Shown one piece after another: positions 38,001 to 46,965 of a stretch of 64,000 bases of DNA. Positions within the stretch are counted from its first letter, which is position 1. The number at the start of each line of letters is the position of its first letter. The stretch comes from Paenibacillus sp. DMB5. GTDB lineage: Bacteria > Bacillota > Bacilli > Paenibacillales > Paenibacillaceae. The stretch covers positions 1-64,000 of the forward strand of contig NZ_LRAC01000144.1 of NCBI RefSeq assembly GCF_001517085.1, in the 5' to 3' direction. Below the pieces are notes generated by a model. That model saw only the letters and a list, made by a program, of their open reading frames with translations. It made no database searches and was not told the origin of the DNA. A program made the translations under genes and the position numbers.

Positions 38001-39098
38001 ATGACAACAGGTGAACAACAGAGATACCGCTTCAGCGAGGCCCCGATATGGGAGCTGCAGCGGACGTATTACGAGCAGCTTGGCATGCAGGCCTGGAACA
38101 ATGACCAGGTGCCGCAATATATCACAAGCAACCCGATGATCGGAACGGCGTATGCTGAGATGATCTTGGGATTTTTACAGGACCGGGCCGCCAAGGGTTA
38201 TACGGCTGAACCGGTTATTATCCTGGAGCTGGGGGCGGGAGCCGGCCGGCTGGCCTTCCAGACCCTTCAAAAGCTAAGTGAACTGATTGAGTATGCGGGA
38301 ATACCGCTTCCGCCGTTCAAATACGTGATGAGCGATCTTCCGCTCCTGAATATTACCGGCTGGCAGCAGCATCCGCGGCTGATCCCCTTTGTGGAGCAGG
38401 GGATTCTGGACTTTGCCCGCTTTGATGCTGTGGCGGACACGGAATTGAAGCTGGTACACAGCGGCGCGGTCATCCGTCCGGGTGATCTTGCACAGCCGCT
38501 GCTCGTTATCGCGAATTACTTCTTTGACAGCATTCAGCAGGAGCTGCTGTATGTGGACGAAGGCAAAATTTTCGACTGCGAGGTATCCCTGAAGTATCCG
38601 GAGCAGGCGGAGACCATGACTACTTCCGAAGTGCTCAGAGATATTGTGCCGGAATATCATTATGTCCGTGCTGCTGCCTATGAAGAACCGGACTATCCGT
38701 TCCAGGAGGTCATTTCCTTTTACCGGCAGCAGCTCGAGGACTCGCATATCCTGTTTCCGGCTGCGGCGCTTTCCTGCATGGAACGGCTGGAGCGGCTATC
38801 CCGGACAGGCTTTATCCTGCTGACGGCAGATAAGGGAGACCACCGGCTGGAGAACTGGGAGTTCCTTGAGCCGCCGAAGCTGATGCATCACGGCAGCATC
38901 TCACTGACGGCGAATTATCATGCCATGCAGTATTACTTTGAGCAGAAGGGTGCGCAGACACTGACGACTCCGCATCATTACAAGAATCTGAACGTAGTCT
39001 GCATGCTGATGCTGAAGGACCCGGATGCCCATGTGCAGACCCGGCTGGCCTACCGGAGAAGTGTTGAACGGTTCGGACCGGATGATTTTTCAGCATGA
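38001..39098 (+). CDS. SAM-dependent methyltransferase, MidA-like
   Basis: 365 aa from ATG 38001. The SAM-binding motif VIILELGAGAGRLAFQTL is followed by YVMSDLPLLNI and a VIANYFFDSIQQELLYVDEG strand typical of the MidA/DUF185-like group. The frame is open back to 37854 but that part is cysteine-rich, unlike the family, and has no ribosome site. The substrate is unknown; some relatives methylate complex I assembly factors. The stop overlaps the start of the TPR gene (ATGA), so the two are coupled. Confidence 0.75.
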   Translation: MTTGEQQRYRFSEAPIWELQRTYYEQLGMQAWNNDQVPQYITSNPMIGTAYAEMILGFLQDRAAKGYTAEPVIILELGAGAGRLAFQTLQKLSELIEYAGIPLPPFKYVMSDLPLLNITGWQQHPRLIPFVEQGILDFARFDAVADTELKLVHSGAVIRPGDLAQPLLVIANYFFDSIQQELLYVDEGKIFDCEVSLKYPEQAETMTTSEVLRDIVPEYHYVRAAAYEEPDYPFQEVISFYRQQLEDSHILFPAAALSCMERLERLSRTGFILLTADKGDHRLENWEFLEPPKLMHHGSISLTANYHAMQYYFEQKGAQTLTTPHHYKNLNVVCMLMLKDPDAHVQTRLAYRRSVERFGPDDFSA

Positions 39099-39556
39099 AG
39101 CTGTGGATCGACAATAATTATGATTCCATGGGAATGCAGCAGATGCTGGCCTTCTGGCGGCTGGGCGGCTATGATGCCGAGCTGTTCATCCAGAGCGCGG
39201 AGCGGATCTCTGCCCTGCTGCCGGATGCCAACGACGAGGAGCTGCTCGACCTGCAGCTGGGGATTCATAAGATGTGGGACGGGTATTATCCGATGCCGCA
39301 AAAATATGATCTGGCCCTGGATACCGGACTGCTGCTGTTCGAAATGGACGAGTACAGGGAATCGCGCCGGTACCTTGAGCTGTCGCTGGCCGAGGGCGAT
39401 GAGGAGCCGGTTGTAACCGTGCTGTACTGTCTGGCGATCTGCTGCTACGAGCTGGAGGATGATGCGGGTGCGCTGGAATATACCCGGAAGGCGCTGGTTA
39501 TCGAGCCTGATCATGAAGAAGCGCTGGATCTGATGAATGCGCTAAGCCAGGGCTGA
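39095..39556 (+). CDS. TPR-repeat protein coupled to the methyltransferase
   Basis: 153 aa. The C-terminal half has tetratricopeptide-like helices (DTGLLLFEMDEYRESRRYLELSLAEG, YCLAICCYELEDDAGALEYTRKALVIEP). Translation starts within the methyltransferase stop (ATGA at 39095-39098). It probably acts as a partner or adaptor of that enzyme. No signal peptide. Confidence 0.8.
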   Translation: MKLWIDNNYDSMGMQQMLAFWRLGGYDAELFIQSAERISALLPDANDEELLDLQLGIHKMWDGYYPMPQKYDLALDTGLLLFEMDEYRESRRYLELSLAEGDEEPVVTVLYCLAICCYELEDDAGALEYTRKALVIEPDHEEALDLMNALSQG

Positions 39557-39563
39557 CAGCCGC

Positions 39564-39592
39564 TTTACAGCAATGGATTGATTTGTTATCCT
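39564..39592 (+). promoter_or_regulatory. Promoter of the T-box-glnS transcript
   Basis: TTTACA (39564-39569), a 17-bp spacer and TATCCT (39587-39592) lie just upstream of the T-box leader. Confidence 0.6.
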
Positions 39593-39598
39593 AGATCC

Positions 39599-39904
39599 AA
39601 CAATGAAACGCGATGATGAGAAGAGTAGATACATGCAGTCCTTCACAGAGAGCCCCGGACGGTGAAAAGGGGCAGGGAAAGCCGTATTGAACCAAGCCTC
39701 TGAGCGGCGTGTTGGAACCGGCAGCCGGGGATAATGCGACAGGAGCTCCTGTTACAGAGCTAGAGTATAAGCCTTGCTCCCGCAGCTCTGCGGACAATGC
39801 CGTACTTGATGAGATTAATATGGCGACATATTAATGAACCTGGGGTGGTACCGCGAGAATCTCGTCCCCAAGACTAATCAGTCTTGGAGGTGAGGTTCTT
39901 TTTT
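39599..39904 (+). promoter_or_regulatory. T-box leader controlling glutaminyl-tRNA synthetase
   Basis: A leader of about 305 nt with the T-box sequence GGGTGGTACCGCG at 39843-39855. A terminator follows: CCCCAAGAC pairs with GTCTTGG, within a longer GAGAATCTC/GAGGTTC stem, followed by TTTTTT at 39899-39904. Stem I features are present (AGAGAGC and a GATGATGAGAAGAGTA loop). GAACCAAGC at 39689-39697 contains CAA at 39693-39695, a possible glutamine specifier; this placement is tentative. Uncharged tRNA pairing to the T-box would prevent termination. Confidence 0.9.
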
Positions 39905-39962
39905 GTTGACCAGAGAGGTTTAATAAGCGGAGATTTTACCCATACACAGGAGGTTATTCGAA

Positions 39963-41674
39963 ATGAAAGAGCTATCTGCAGAAACCGGCATAACTTTAGA
40001 CGATACGGCAGCTGCCAATGAAAATTTTATGGAAAAGCTGATCTGGGAAGACGTGGAGACCGGAGTGTTCAGCAGGGCTGTCTGCACCCGGTTTCGCCGG
40101 AGCCCAACGGCTATCTTCATATCGGCAGCGCGTTTGCCATCCATACCAACTATTGTATGGCCCGTAAATTCGGCGGCACCTTTCATCTGCGTTTTGACGA
40201 TACCAATCCGTTAAAAGAGGACATGGAGTTCGTAAACGCAATTATCGAGGATCTCGAGTGGCTGGGCTGTAGTCCGGGAGAGCATATTTATTACGGCTCC
40301 GACTATTCGGAGCAGATCTATGAAAGTGCAGTAACTCTGATTCGCAAGGGAAAAGCCTATGTCTGCGGGCTTTCACCGGAAGAAGTGACTGCCTACAGGG
40401 GCACATTGACACAGCCGGGAACAAACAGCCCGTACCGTGACCGCCCGGTGGAGGAGAATCTGGCTTTGTTCGCCGGAATGCGGCAGGGCGATTACCCCAC
40501 AGGCTCCATGGTGCTCCGGGCCAAAATCGATATGGGCTCGCCCAATATCAACCTCCGGGATCCTATTCTTTATAGAATTATTCACGCGCCGCATTACCGG
40601 ACCGGGAATGAATGGTGCATCTACCCGATGTATGACTTTGCCCATCCGATCCAGGATGCGATTGAGGGAGTGACCCATTCCCTGTGCTCGCTGGAGTTCA
40701 AGGACCACCGGCCGCTGTATGAATGGGTGCTGAATGAGCTGGATATCCCAGAGCCGCCGCGGCAAAGGGAGTTCGGCAGAGTCAACCTGACCGGAGTTGT
40801 TACGAGCAAAAGATACCTCCGCCAGCTGGTGGCCGGCGGCCATGTGGACGGCTGGGATGATCCGCGGCTGCCGACGCTGCGCGGGCTGCGCAGACGGGGC
40901 TTCACCCCGGAGAGCATCAAACGGTTTGTAACCGAGATCGGGATGGTCCGAAGCCAGTCGATGGTGGACTTTTCGTTGCTGGAGCACGTACTGAGACAGG
41001 ATCTGAAGGCCAGTGTGCCCGCCGTGATGGCCGTGCTTGAACCGCTCAAGGTAGTGATTACCAACTATAGCGGACCAGAGACAGAGCTGCTGAGTCTGGA
41101 TAACAATTGTGAAAATCCGGAGCTGGGTACAAGAGAGGTCCCTTTCAGCAGCGTGCTCTATATTGAACGTGATGACTTTATGGAGCATCCGGTGCCGGGC
41201 TTCCGGCGGCTGATCCCGGGCGGTGAGGTGCGCCTCAAGGGGGCGTATATCATCAAGTGCAGTGAAGTGATCAAGGACCCGGTCACCGGGGAGATCAGCG
41301 AGCTGCGCTGCACCTATGATCTCGAGACGAAGAGCGGCAGCGCCATGAGCGGCCGGAAGGTCAAAGGGACGATCCACTGGGTATCCGCCAGCCATGCGGT
41401 GCCCGCCGAGGTGAATTTGTATGAGCAGCTGCTGAAGGATAACGAAGGGCCGAAGGAGGAGAGTGAAGCCTGGGAGGATGTCCTCAATCCCGATTCCATC
41501 CGGACTTTGAAGCACTGCCTGGTCGAGCCTTATGTGCTTGAGGCGCTTGAGCTTGAGCGATTCCAGTTCATCCGCCACGGCTATTTTACCGCCGACAACA
41601 AGCTGTGCAGTCCTGAGCATCTGGTGTTCAACCGGATCGTGCCGCTGAAAGACGGGTGGAAGGGGAAGAAATAG
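39963..41674 (+). CDS. glnS: Glutaminyl-tRNA synthetase (frameshift in assembly)
   Basis: Class I aminoacyl-tRNA synthetase. The N-terminus NFMEKLIWEDVETGVF and the catalytic part lie in two frames that join at about 40093-40100. One missing C turns the expected CTRFPPEPNGYLHIG into CTRFRRSP. Motifs are GYLHIGSAFAIH (HIGH variant), FDDTNP, and VVTSKRYLRQLV (KMSKS equivalent), followed by the GlnRS-type C-terminal beta-barrel domain. The repaired length is about 570 aa. It charges tRNA-Gln. The T-box upstream fits. The frameshift is most likely a sequencing deletion because the rest is intact. Confidence 0.9.
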
Positions 41675-41896
41675 GGCGGGATAAATATTAATGATGCTTG
41701 TTTGGTGAAGATGGAGATGGAGATGGAGTTGAGATTATCCGAAATTATAGCGAAAATCCACTTAGTTATCGTTGGTAAGCTGGTGCAGAAGCTCAGCGGG
41801 CTGAAGGCGCAGGTGAAACAGCTGCGTGAAGAGCGGCAGAATCCAGTAATATAAGCAGATGTCAGAGAGCGGCGGGGAAAAGAAGAGTTGAGGCGG
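41675..41896. other. Intergenic region with short repeats
   Basis: It contains a (GGAGAT) microrepeat at 41711-41727 and an 18-bp block GCGAAAATCCACTTAGTT (41750-41767) identical to 63458-63475, i.e. half of the palindromic element there. A 47-codon ORF overlaps these repeats but has no convincing ribosome site. Confidence 0.4.
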
Positions 41897-41929
41897 GAGA
41901 CGGGGAAACCCCTGGTCCCGTCTCTTTTT
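41897..41929 (+). terminator. Rho-independent terminator after glnS
   Basis: GAGACGGGG and CCCGTCTC surround a short loop, followed by TTTTT. Confidence 0.85.
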
Positions 41930-42046
41930 CATATAGGCCAGCCCTCCTGCTATTTACGGGCAAAAGACCAGCCGCTGATTGCCAATCTCCGATTCGCGTT
42001 AAATGTATCTATGTATGCAACCGGAAAGTGAACCATGAAAATTACA

Positions 42047-42075
42047 TTTACATTTTTCAGAATGAGGAATATAAT
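42047..42075 (+). promoter_or_regulatory. mntH promoter
   Basis: TTTACA (42047-42052), a 17-bp spacer and a perfect TATAAT (42070-42075) predict a start near 42082, about 105 nt before the ATG. Confidence 0.75.
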
Positions 42076-42088
42076 GAGTATAAAATTA

Positions 42089-42110
42089 AAGTTGCATCAG
42101 GGAAACTTAA
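42089..42110 (+). promoter_or_regulatory. Candidate MntR operator
   Basis: AAGTTGCATCAGGGAAACTTAA is an interrupted palindrome close to the Bacillus MntR box (TTTGCnnTAnGGAAACT-like), placed just downstream of the predicted mntH start. Manganese-bound MntR would block transcription. The similarity is from memory, not a search. Confidence 0.6.
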
Positions 42111-42187
42111 ATGTGTGAACACAAATTTTCGGCACGAAGACAACTTCCCGTATATATAGACAACTTCCGGTGTAAGGAGGATTTAAC

Positions 42188-43483
42188 ATGATCGAGCAGA
42201 CAGCTGTGGAGACAGGCAATATCATAAAAGCTAAACAAACTAAAGTTTCGGCACAGGCCGTATTAAATGGAGATGTAAAAGGACTGAAGCGGCTGCTGCC
42301 GTTCCTGGGCCCGGCCTTTATTGCTTCAGTAGCTTACCTGGACCCGGGCAATTTTGCCACCAATATTACGGCTGGCTCGAAATACGGCTATCTGCTATTG
42401 TGGGTAATTGCCGCTTCCAACCTGATGGCAGTGCTGATCCAGGCGCTATCCGCCAAGCTCGGTATTGCAACAGGCAAGAACCTGCCGGAGGTAGCCCGGG
42501 AGCAGTTTCCGAAGGGTGCAGCCATCTTTTTATGGATTCAGAGTGAGCTTGTTATTATCGCTACGGATTTAGCAGAGTTTATCGGGGCGGCACTCGGCCT
42601 GTATCTGCTGTTCGGCATTCCGATGCTGCCGGCTGCTTTGATTACGGCTGCTGGATCATTCGCAATACTTGAGCTGCAGCGCCGGGGTTACCGGAGTCTG
42701 GAGGCAGGGATTGCTTCGATGGTGATGGTCGTCGTCTTGGCCTTTGCCTTTCAGGTCATTATGGCGAAGCCGGATGCCGGGGCCGTGGTGGCGGGAATCT
42801 TCACTCCGGCGTTCCAGGGGGTAGACAGCGTGCTGCTGGCCGCAGGTATTCTCGGCGCAACCGTTATGCCGCACGCGATCTATCTCCATTCGTCTCTAAC
42901 CCAGAGCCGGGTGGTGGGGGTAGACGAGAAGCAGAAGAAGCAGATTTTTAAATGGGAAATGATCGATATTGTCATTGCGATGGTGATCGCAGGAGCTGTA
43001 AATATGGCAATGGTGATTGTATCCGCAGCCTTATTCTTCAAAAACGGGCTGGTGGTCGAAGATCTGGATGTCGCGTTCGAGCAGTTCAGCCATCTGGCCG
43101 GACCGGTGACGGCAATTGCCTTTGGCCTGGGCCTGCTGATTGCCGGCTTATCCAGCTCCTCTGTAGGCACAATGGCCGGAGATGTGGTCATGCAGGGCTT
43201 CATCAACAAGAGAATCAACCTGTATCTGCGGCGGGCGATTACAATTATTCCACCGCTGGCGATCATCGCCTTCGGAATCAATGCGACCAGCGCGCTGGTT
43301 ATGAGCCAAGTCGTATTGTCGTTCGGGATTGCCTTTGCACTCATTCCGCTAGTCATTTTCACCAGCAACCGCAAGATTATGCATGGGCTGGTTAACCGCA
43401 GAATTACTACTATACTCGGCTGGATGATCTCGGCGCTGGTAGTCGCGCTGAACCTGTTCCTGATCGTAGAAATGTTCGTTTAA
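42188..43483 (+). CDS. mntH: Nramp-family Mn2+/divalent metal transporter
   Basis: 431 aa with 11 predicted membrane segments. The metal-binding DPGN motif is at residues 52-55 and the TM6 motif MPHAIYLHSSLTQSR near 227. It imports Mn2+ with protons. ATG follows TAAGGAGG. It is monocistronic, with its own promoter, candidate MntR operator and a strong terminator. Its 5' leader contains AGACAACTTCC twice (42138 and 42158), of unknown meaning. Confidence 0.95.
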   Translation: MIEQTAVETGNIIKAKQTKVSAQAVLNGDVKGLKRLLPFLGPAFIASVAYLDPGNFATNITAGSKYGYLLLWVIAASNLMAVLIQALSAKLGIATGKNLPEVAREQFPKGAAIFLWIQSELVIIATDLAEFIGAALGLYLLFGIPMLPAALITAAGSFAILELQRRGYRSLEAGIASMVMVVVLAFAFQVIMAKPDAGAVVAGIFTPAFQGVDSVLLAAGILGATVMPHAIYLHSSLTQSRVVGVDEKQKKQIFKWEMIDIVIAMVIAGAVNMAMVIVSAALFFKNGLVVEDLDVAFEQFSHLAGPVTAIAFGLGLLIAGLSSSSVGTMAGDVVMQGFINKRINLYLRRAITIIPPLAIIAFGINATSALVMSQVVLSFGIAFALIPLVIFTSNRKIMHGLVNRRITTILGWMISALVVALNLFLIVEMFV

Positions 43484-43496
43484 ATACGGCCTGCTC

Positions 43497-43544
43497 AAAA
43501 AAGCACCTTCAATTCCGCTTAGGCGGTTTTGAAGGTGCTTTTGC
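43497..43544. terminator. Bidirectional terminator
   Basis: AAAAAAGCACCTTCAA (43497-43512) pairs with TTGAAGGTGCTTTT (43529-43542), with A-run and T-run on both sides. It serves mntH and the convergent binding-protein gene. Confidence 0.9.
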
Positions 43545-43557
43545 ATAATCAGAAAAT

Positions 43558-44865
43558 CTATTGCTTCACAATATCCTGTACCGCCTTATCCAGCTTCTCC
43601 AGCAGCTGGCCGCGGTCGATCTGCTCACCGAGGTATTCCTGCATCGCAGCGCCGAAGCCCTGGGTTACGCCGTCAGGGAACATATCCCAGTTCCAGCCGA
43701 GTGCGGTAGCCGATTTCTCCTGCACGGCAACGGCAACCTGGCCGATGTCGGCAGCGTCAGCAGCAATGTTCGTTTCTGCAGGAATGAATTTGAATTCCTT
43801 GGTCAGATACTTCTGGCCGGTCTCCGAGGTAACAAGCCAGTTCAGGAAGGCTTTGGCTTCTTCCGGATGTGCGGATTTGCTGTTCACGATATAGTTGTTC
43901 GGCACGCCGACGAGGATCGTACCTTCTTCGTCATTGATCGGCAGCGGGAGGAGGCCCAGGTTCAGCGCCGGATCGATTTTGTCGATGTCGCCCTGGGTCC
44001 AGTTGCCCTGCAGCATCATGGCTGCTTTGCCGGAGGCGAATTCGGCAACCTGTGTAGCATAGTCGGTCGTCATTTTGTTGTCCTGGGCGTTGTCGAAGAT
44101 CACATCAACAAGATCAAGCCATTGCTCGAATACGGCATTGCCTTTGATCGTCTGCGTGCCTGCCTTGACATCCTCAATGAACTGCTTCGGATCAGGCTGG
44201 TGGGCCAGACCTACGTTAACGAGGTGAATCCCCATTGACCACCATTCATTGGTTGCCTCAAAAGGAGTAATGCCGGCGGCTTTGAGCTTAGCGGCAGCGT
44301 CCTTAAGCTGGGTCAGCGTTTTAGGCTCTTCGGTAATGCCGGCCTGTTCAAACAGATCCTTGTTATAAATAAGTCCGTAGCCCTCAACGTTCATCGGCAT
44401 GCCGTACAGCTTACCGTCGACGGTAGCAGGAGCTTTGGCGGTTGGAATCAGATTGGCCGCCCAAGGCTGGTCAGATAAGTCGGTGGCGCGGTCCATGTAA
44501 GGGACCAGGGCGGTATAGCCGCCGTTGTTAAAAATTTCAGGTTCAGATCCGGAAGCGATCTCAGCCTTCAGCAGAGCGCCGTAGTCTTCACCGCCGCCGT
44601 GCGTCTCCACTTCAACCTTCACGCCGGTTTCCTTCTCGTATTCTTCAGCCAGTGCATTCAGCTGCTCGGCGATTTCAACCTTGAACTGGAACATTTTAAT
44701 CGTCACATCTTTGGCGGGAGCCGCCGTTGCTTCAGCCGCAGCTGTCTCTTTTGGCGTATTGACGGCAGCCCCGCCGTTGTCCGCATTATTGCTGCTGTTG
44801 TTGCCGCAGCCTGCTACAATCAGAGTGCAAACGGTTGCCATAATCAACGCAAGCTTTCTTTTCAT
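43558..44865 (-). CDS. Sugar ABC transporter solute-binding lipoprotein
   Basis: 435 aa from the ATG at 44865, where GGGAGG lies 8 nt upstream; the frame extends 20 codons further without a site. The lipoprotein signal ends in the lipobox LIVAGC. The mature part is a MalE/UgpB-type binding protein (IKMFQFKVEIAEQLNALAEEYEKETGVKVEV, ALVPYMDRATDLSDQPW, GKAAMMLQGNWTQGDID). The cognate permeases lie upstream on the same strand but it has its own promoter region, containing a motif shared with the permease promoter. Confidence 0.95.
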   Translation of the reverse strand: MKRKLALIMATVCTLIVAGCGNNSSNNADNGGAAVNTPKETAAAEATAAPAKDVTIKMFQFKVEIAEQLNALAEEYEKETGVKVEVETHGGGEDYGALLKAEIASGSEPEIFNNGGYTALVPYMDRATDLSDQPWAANLIPTAKAPATVDGKLYGMPMNVEGYGLIYNKDLFEQAGITEEPKTLTQLKDAAAKLKAAGITPFEATNEWWSMGIHLVNVGLAHQPDPKQFIEDVKAGTQTIKGNAVFEQWLDLVDVIFDNAQDNKMTTDYATQVAEFASGKAAMMLQGNWTQGDIDKIDPALNLGLLPLPINDEEGTILVGVPNNYIVNSKSAHPEEAKAFLNWLVTSETGQKYLTKEFKFIPAETNIAADAADIGQVAVAVQEKSATALGWNWDMFPDGVTQGFGAAMQEYLGEQIDRGQLLEKLDKAVQDIVKQ

Positions 44866-44927
44866 AGAATAACCTCCCTGGTCTGTGGTTCCTGCAACTA
44901 GATCGTATAGCATCCGGATGTTCACTT

Positions 44928-44967
44928 ACACTTAATATTTTGCTCGAAAAAGTGGATATTGTTGCAG
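44928..44967 (-). promoter_or_regulatory. Candidate response-regulator operator, copy 1
   Basis: The block containing TGCTCGAAAAAGTGGATATT and GTTGCAGC, with CACTTAAT before it, closely matches 46782-46822. It lies 60-100 bp upstream of the binding-protein start. It is probably the site of the YesN-type regulator encoded at 48906. Confidence 0.5.
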
Positions 44968-44986
44968 CCTTTGATTATGCACCCGG

Positions 44987-45823
44987 TTATCCCTTAACAG
45001 AGCCGGCGGTTACACCTTCCACAATATAACGCTGCAGCGACAGGAAGAACAGCAGAATCGGCGTAATCGCCATGACCAGTCCCGCAAGCGCAAGGTCCCA
45101 CTTTTTCGTGTATTGCCCGAAGAATTTCGTCACGGCCACCGGCAGGGTGGTCAGATCCTTATTGCCCCCGATCACCAGCACCGGCAGCAGATAATCGTTC
45201 CAGATCCATAATGTATTGAGAATAATGACAGTCACAATGATCGGCAGCAGGAGCGGGAACACAATCCGGAAAAACACGCCGTAAGGATTAGAGCCGTCAA
45301 CCCGGGCAGCCTCCTCAAGCTCATAAGGTACGCTTTTGATAAAACCGTGGAACAGAAAGACCGACAGCGGCATGCCGAAGCCGAGATAACAGGCCACAAT
45401 GCCGTACAGCTCGCCGCGCAGCTCCAGTATACTGGTCACCCGGACCAGCTGCAGCATCAGGGACTGAAAGGGAATAATCATCGCCGACACCAGCAGCAGG
45501 AACACAAAGCTGTTGAACCGCGACGGTTTTCTGACAATCTGGTACGCCGCCATGGAGCTGAACATTACGATAAAGATGACGCTTAGCACCGTAATGGATA
45601 AAGAATTCCAGAACGCCTGCGGAAAATCAATCGCATCCCATACCTTGGAATAATTATCCCAGTGGTAAACGGCAGGGAAGGAAGCGGCATCGAGCAGGAT
45701 TTCCTTGAGGCTTTTGACTGAATTGCTCAGCACCAGATAGAACGGCGACAGGAAGACGAGGGCCAGAAGAATAGCCGCGATCTCCAGTACAAAATGCTTA
45801 GGACGGTATCTGCTTGTATCCAT
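44987..45823 (-). CDS. Sugar ABC transporter permease (MalG type)
   Basis: 278 aa, six membrane segments and the EAA loop LEEAARVDGSNPYGVFFRIVFPLLLP. The start is ATG 45823, sharing one base with the stop of the preceding permease (TAATG), with AGAGGTG upstream. The longer frame from 45856 overlaps that gene and is not needed. Confidence 0.93.
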   Translation of the reverse strand: MDTSRYRPKHFVLEIAAILLALVFLSPFYLVLSNSVKSLKEILLDAASFPAVYHWDNYSKVWDAIDFPQAFWNSLSITVLSVIFIVMFSSMAAYQIVRKPSRFNSFVFLLLVSAMIIPFQSLMLQLVRVTSILELRGELYGIVACYLGFGMPLSVFLFHGFIKSVPYELEEAARVDGSNPYGVFFRIVFPLLLPIIVTVIILNTLWIWNDYLLPVLVIGGNKDLTTLPVAVTKFFGQYTKKWDLALAGLVMAITPILLFFLSLQRYIVEGVTAGSVKG

Positions 45824-46712
45824 TAAGCCGACACCTCTTTCCGTTTGGTCACCCATACCTGGGTAACAGTAATCAGCGACACAGCTACGAAGAACAGCAA
45901 TGCCTTGGCGGTGCCGAGCCCGTAACGGTTGTTAATCAGCGCTTCCGCATAAATGTTATAGGCCAGCGACTGCGTAGAGGTTCCCGGTCCGCCTTTGGTC
46001 AGCGACAGATTAAGGTCGAACATCTTAAAGGCATTAGAGGTGGTCAGGAACAGGCAGATAGTGATGGCCGGCATGATCAAAGGAACATAGACACTTCTGA
46101 ACAGCTGCGGGGCACGGGCGCCGTCAATCCGGGCTGCTTCAATCAGATCCTTTGGAATCCCGGCAAGGGCAGCGATATAAATGACCATCATATAGCCGGC
46201 GGTCTGCCAGACGAACACGATGACAAGTCCCCAGAAGCCGGTGCCAGGTGTACCCAGCCAAGGGAGCTGGAAGAACGAAATGCCGGTGATCTCCCCGATC
46301 GTGGCGAAGCCTTTGGTGAAAATAAACTGCCAGATATACCCGAGCAGAATACCGCCGATAACGTTAGGCATGAAAAAGATCGTCCGCAGCACCTTCTTGG
46401 TCTTCAGTGTGGTCATCAGCAGAAAAGCCAGCAGCAGCGCCAGCGCATTGGCCGCCACTACGGAGACAACCGTGAAGCGCAGGGTGAAGAGCAGGGATTC
46501 CCAGAACTTATCGTCATTCAAAAAATCCGTTTCCAGTTGGCCGCGCCGGTCCAGACCGCTTTGTCCAGATCGAGCCCGTTCCAGTCCGTGGAAGAGTAGT
46601 AAAAGCCGAGAAAGAAAGGGGTGACCACAATGGTCAGGAAGAAGAGCAGGCACGGTCCGAGGAACACGATTTGCTGGCCCCAGCCTCTTTGAAGCCGCAG
46701 AGCTTTTCTCAT
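45823..46712 (-). CDS. Sugar ABC transporter permease (MalF type; frameshift in assembly)
   Basis: The N-terminus (QQIVFLGPCLLFFLTIVVTPFFLGF, first membrane segment) and the remainder (LNDDKFWESLLFTLRF onward) lie in two frames. They meet in the A6 run at 46520-46525, where a seventh base gives NWKRIFLNDDKFW. The repaired protein is about 296 aa with six membrane segments and EAA loop IEAARIDGARAPQLFRSVYVPLIMP. It is first in the permease operon. A homopolymer deletion in sequencing is likely. Confidence 0.87.
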
Positions 46713-46781
46713 ATGGAATCTCCTTTGTGTAGTTTTTCTAACGGTTCACGACTCCATTATAGAAAGCCTCCGCCGGCTTCA

Positions 46782-46822
46782 ACACTCAATTTGATGCTTA
46801 GAAAAGTGGATTATATTGCAGC
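46782..46822 (-). promoter_or_regulatory. Candidate response-regulator operator, copy 2
   Basis: The block has CACTCAAT, then TGCTTAGAAAAGTGGATTAT and ATTGCAGC, and matches 44928-44967. On the minus strand it lies just upstream of a weak TTGAAG / TATAAT promoter with only 15-bp spacing, the usual layout for an activator-dependent promoter. Confidence 0.5.
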
Positions 46823-46965
46823 ACGCCCTTTCAATGCCGGAAAAAATTCATAGTAGCGCTGCGTACGAAACTCGGTGTATGCTGTCGTTGCGAAGATTGA
46901 ACACACTCAAATGATAGCGTTAACAATAGAAAACGGATGTCCGAACACTTATCGGGAGGCCCTTC

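Noticed and set aside
40373..41620. 415-aa minus-strand ORF opposite glnS
   Set aside because: It mirrors the GlnRS coding frame; the plus-strand motifs are clear and the minus product has no family features.
41711..41854. 47-codon plus-strand ORF after glnS
   Set aside because: It starts in a GGAGAT microrepeat, includes a fragment of an interspersed repeat, and lacks a ribosome site.
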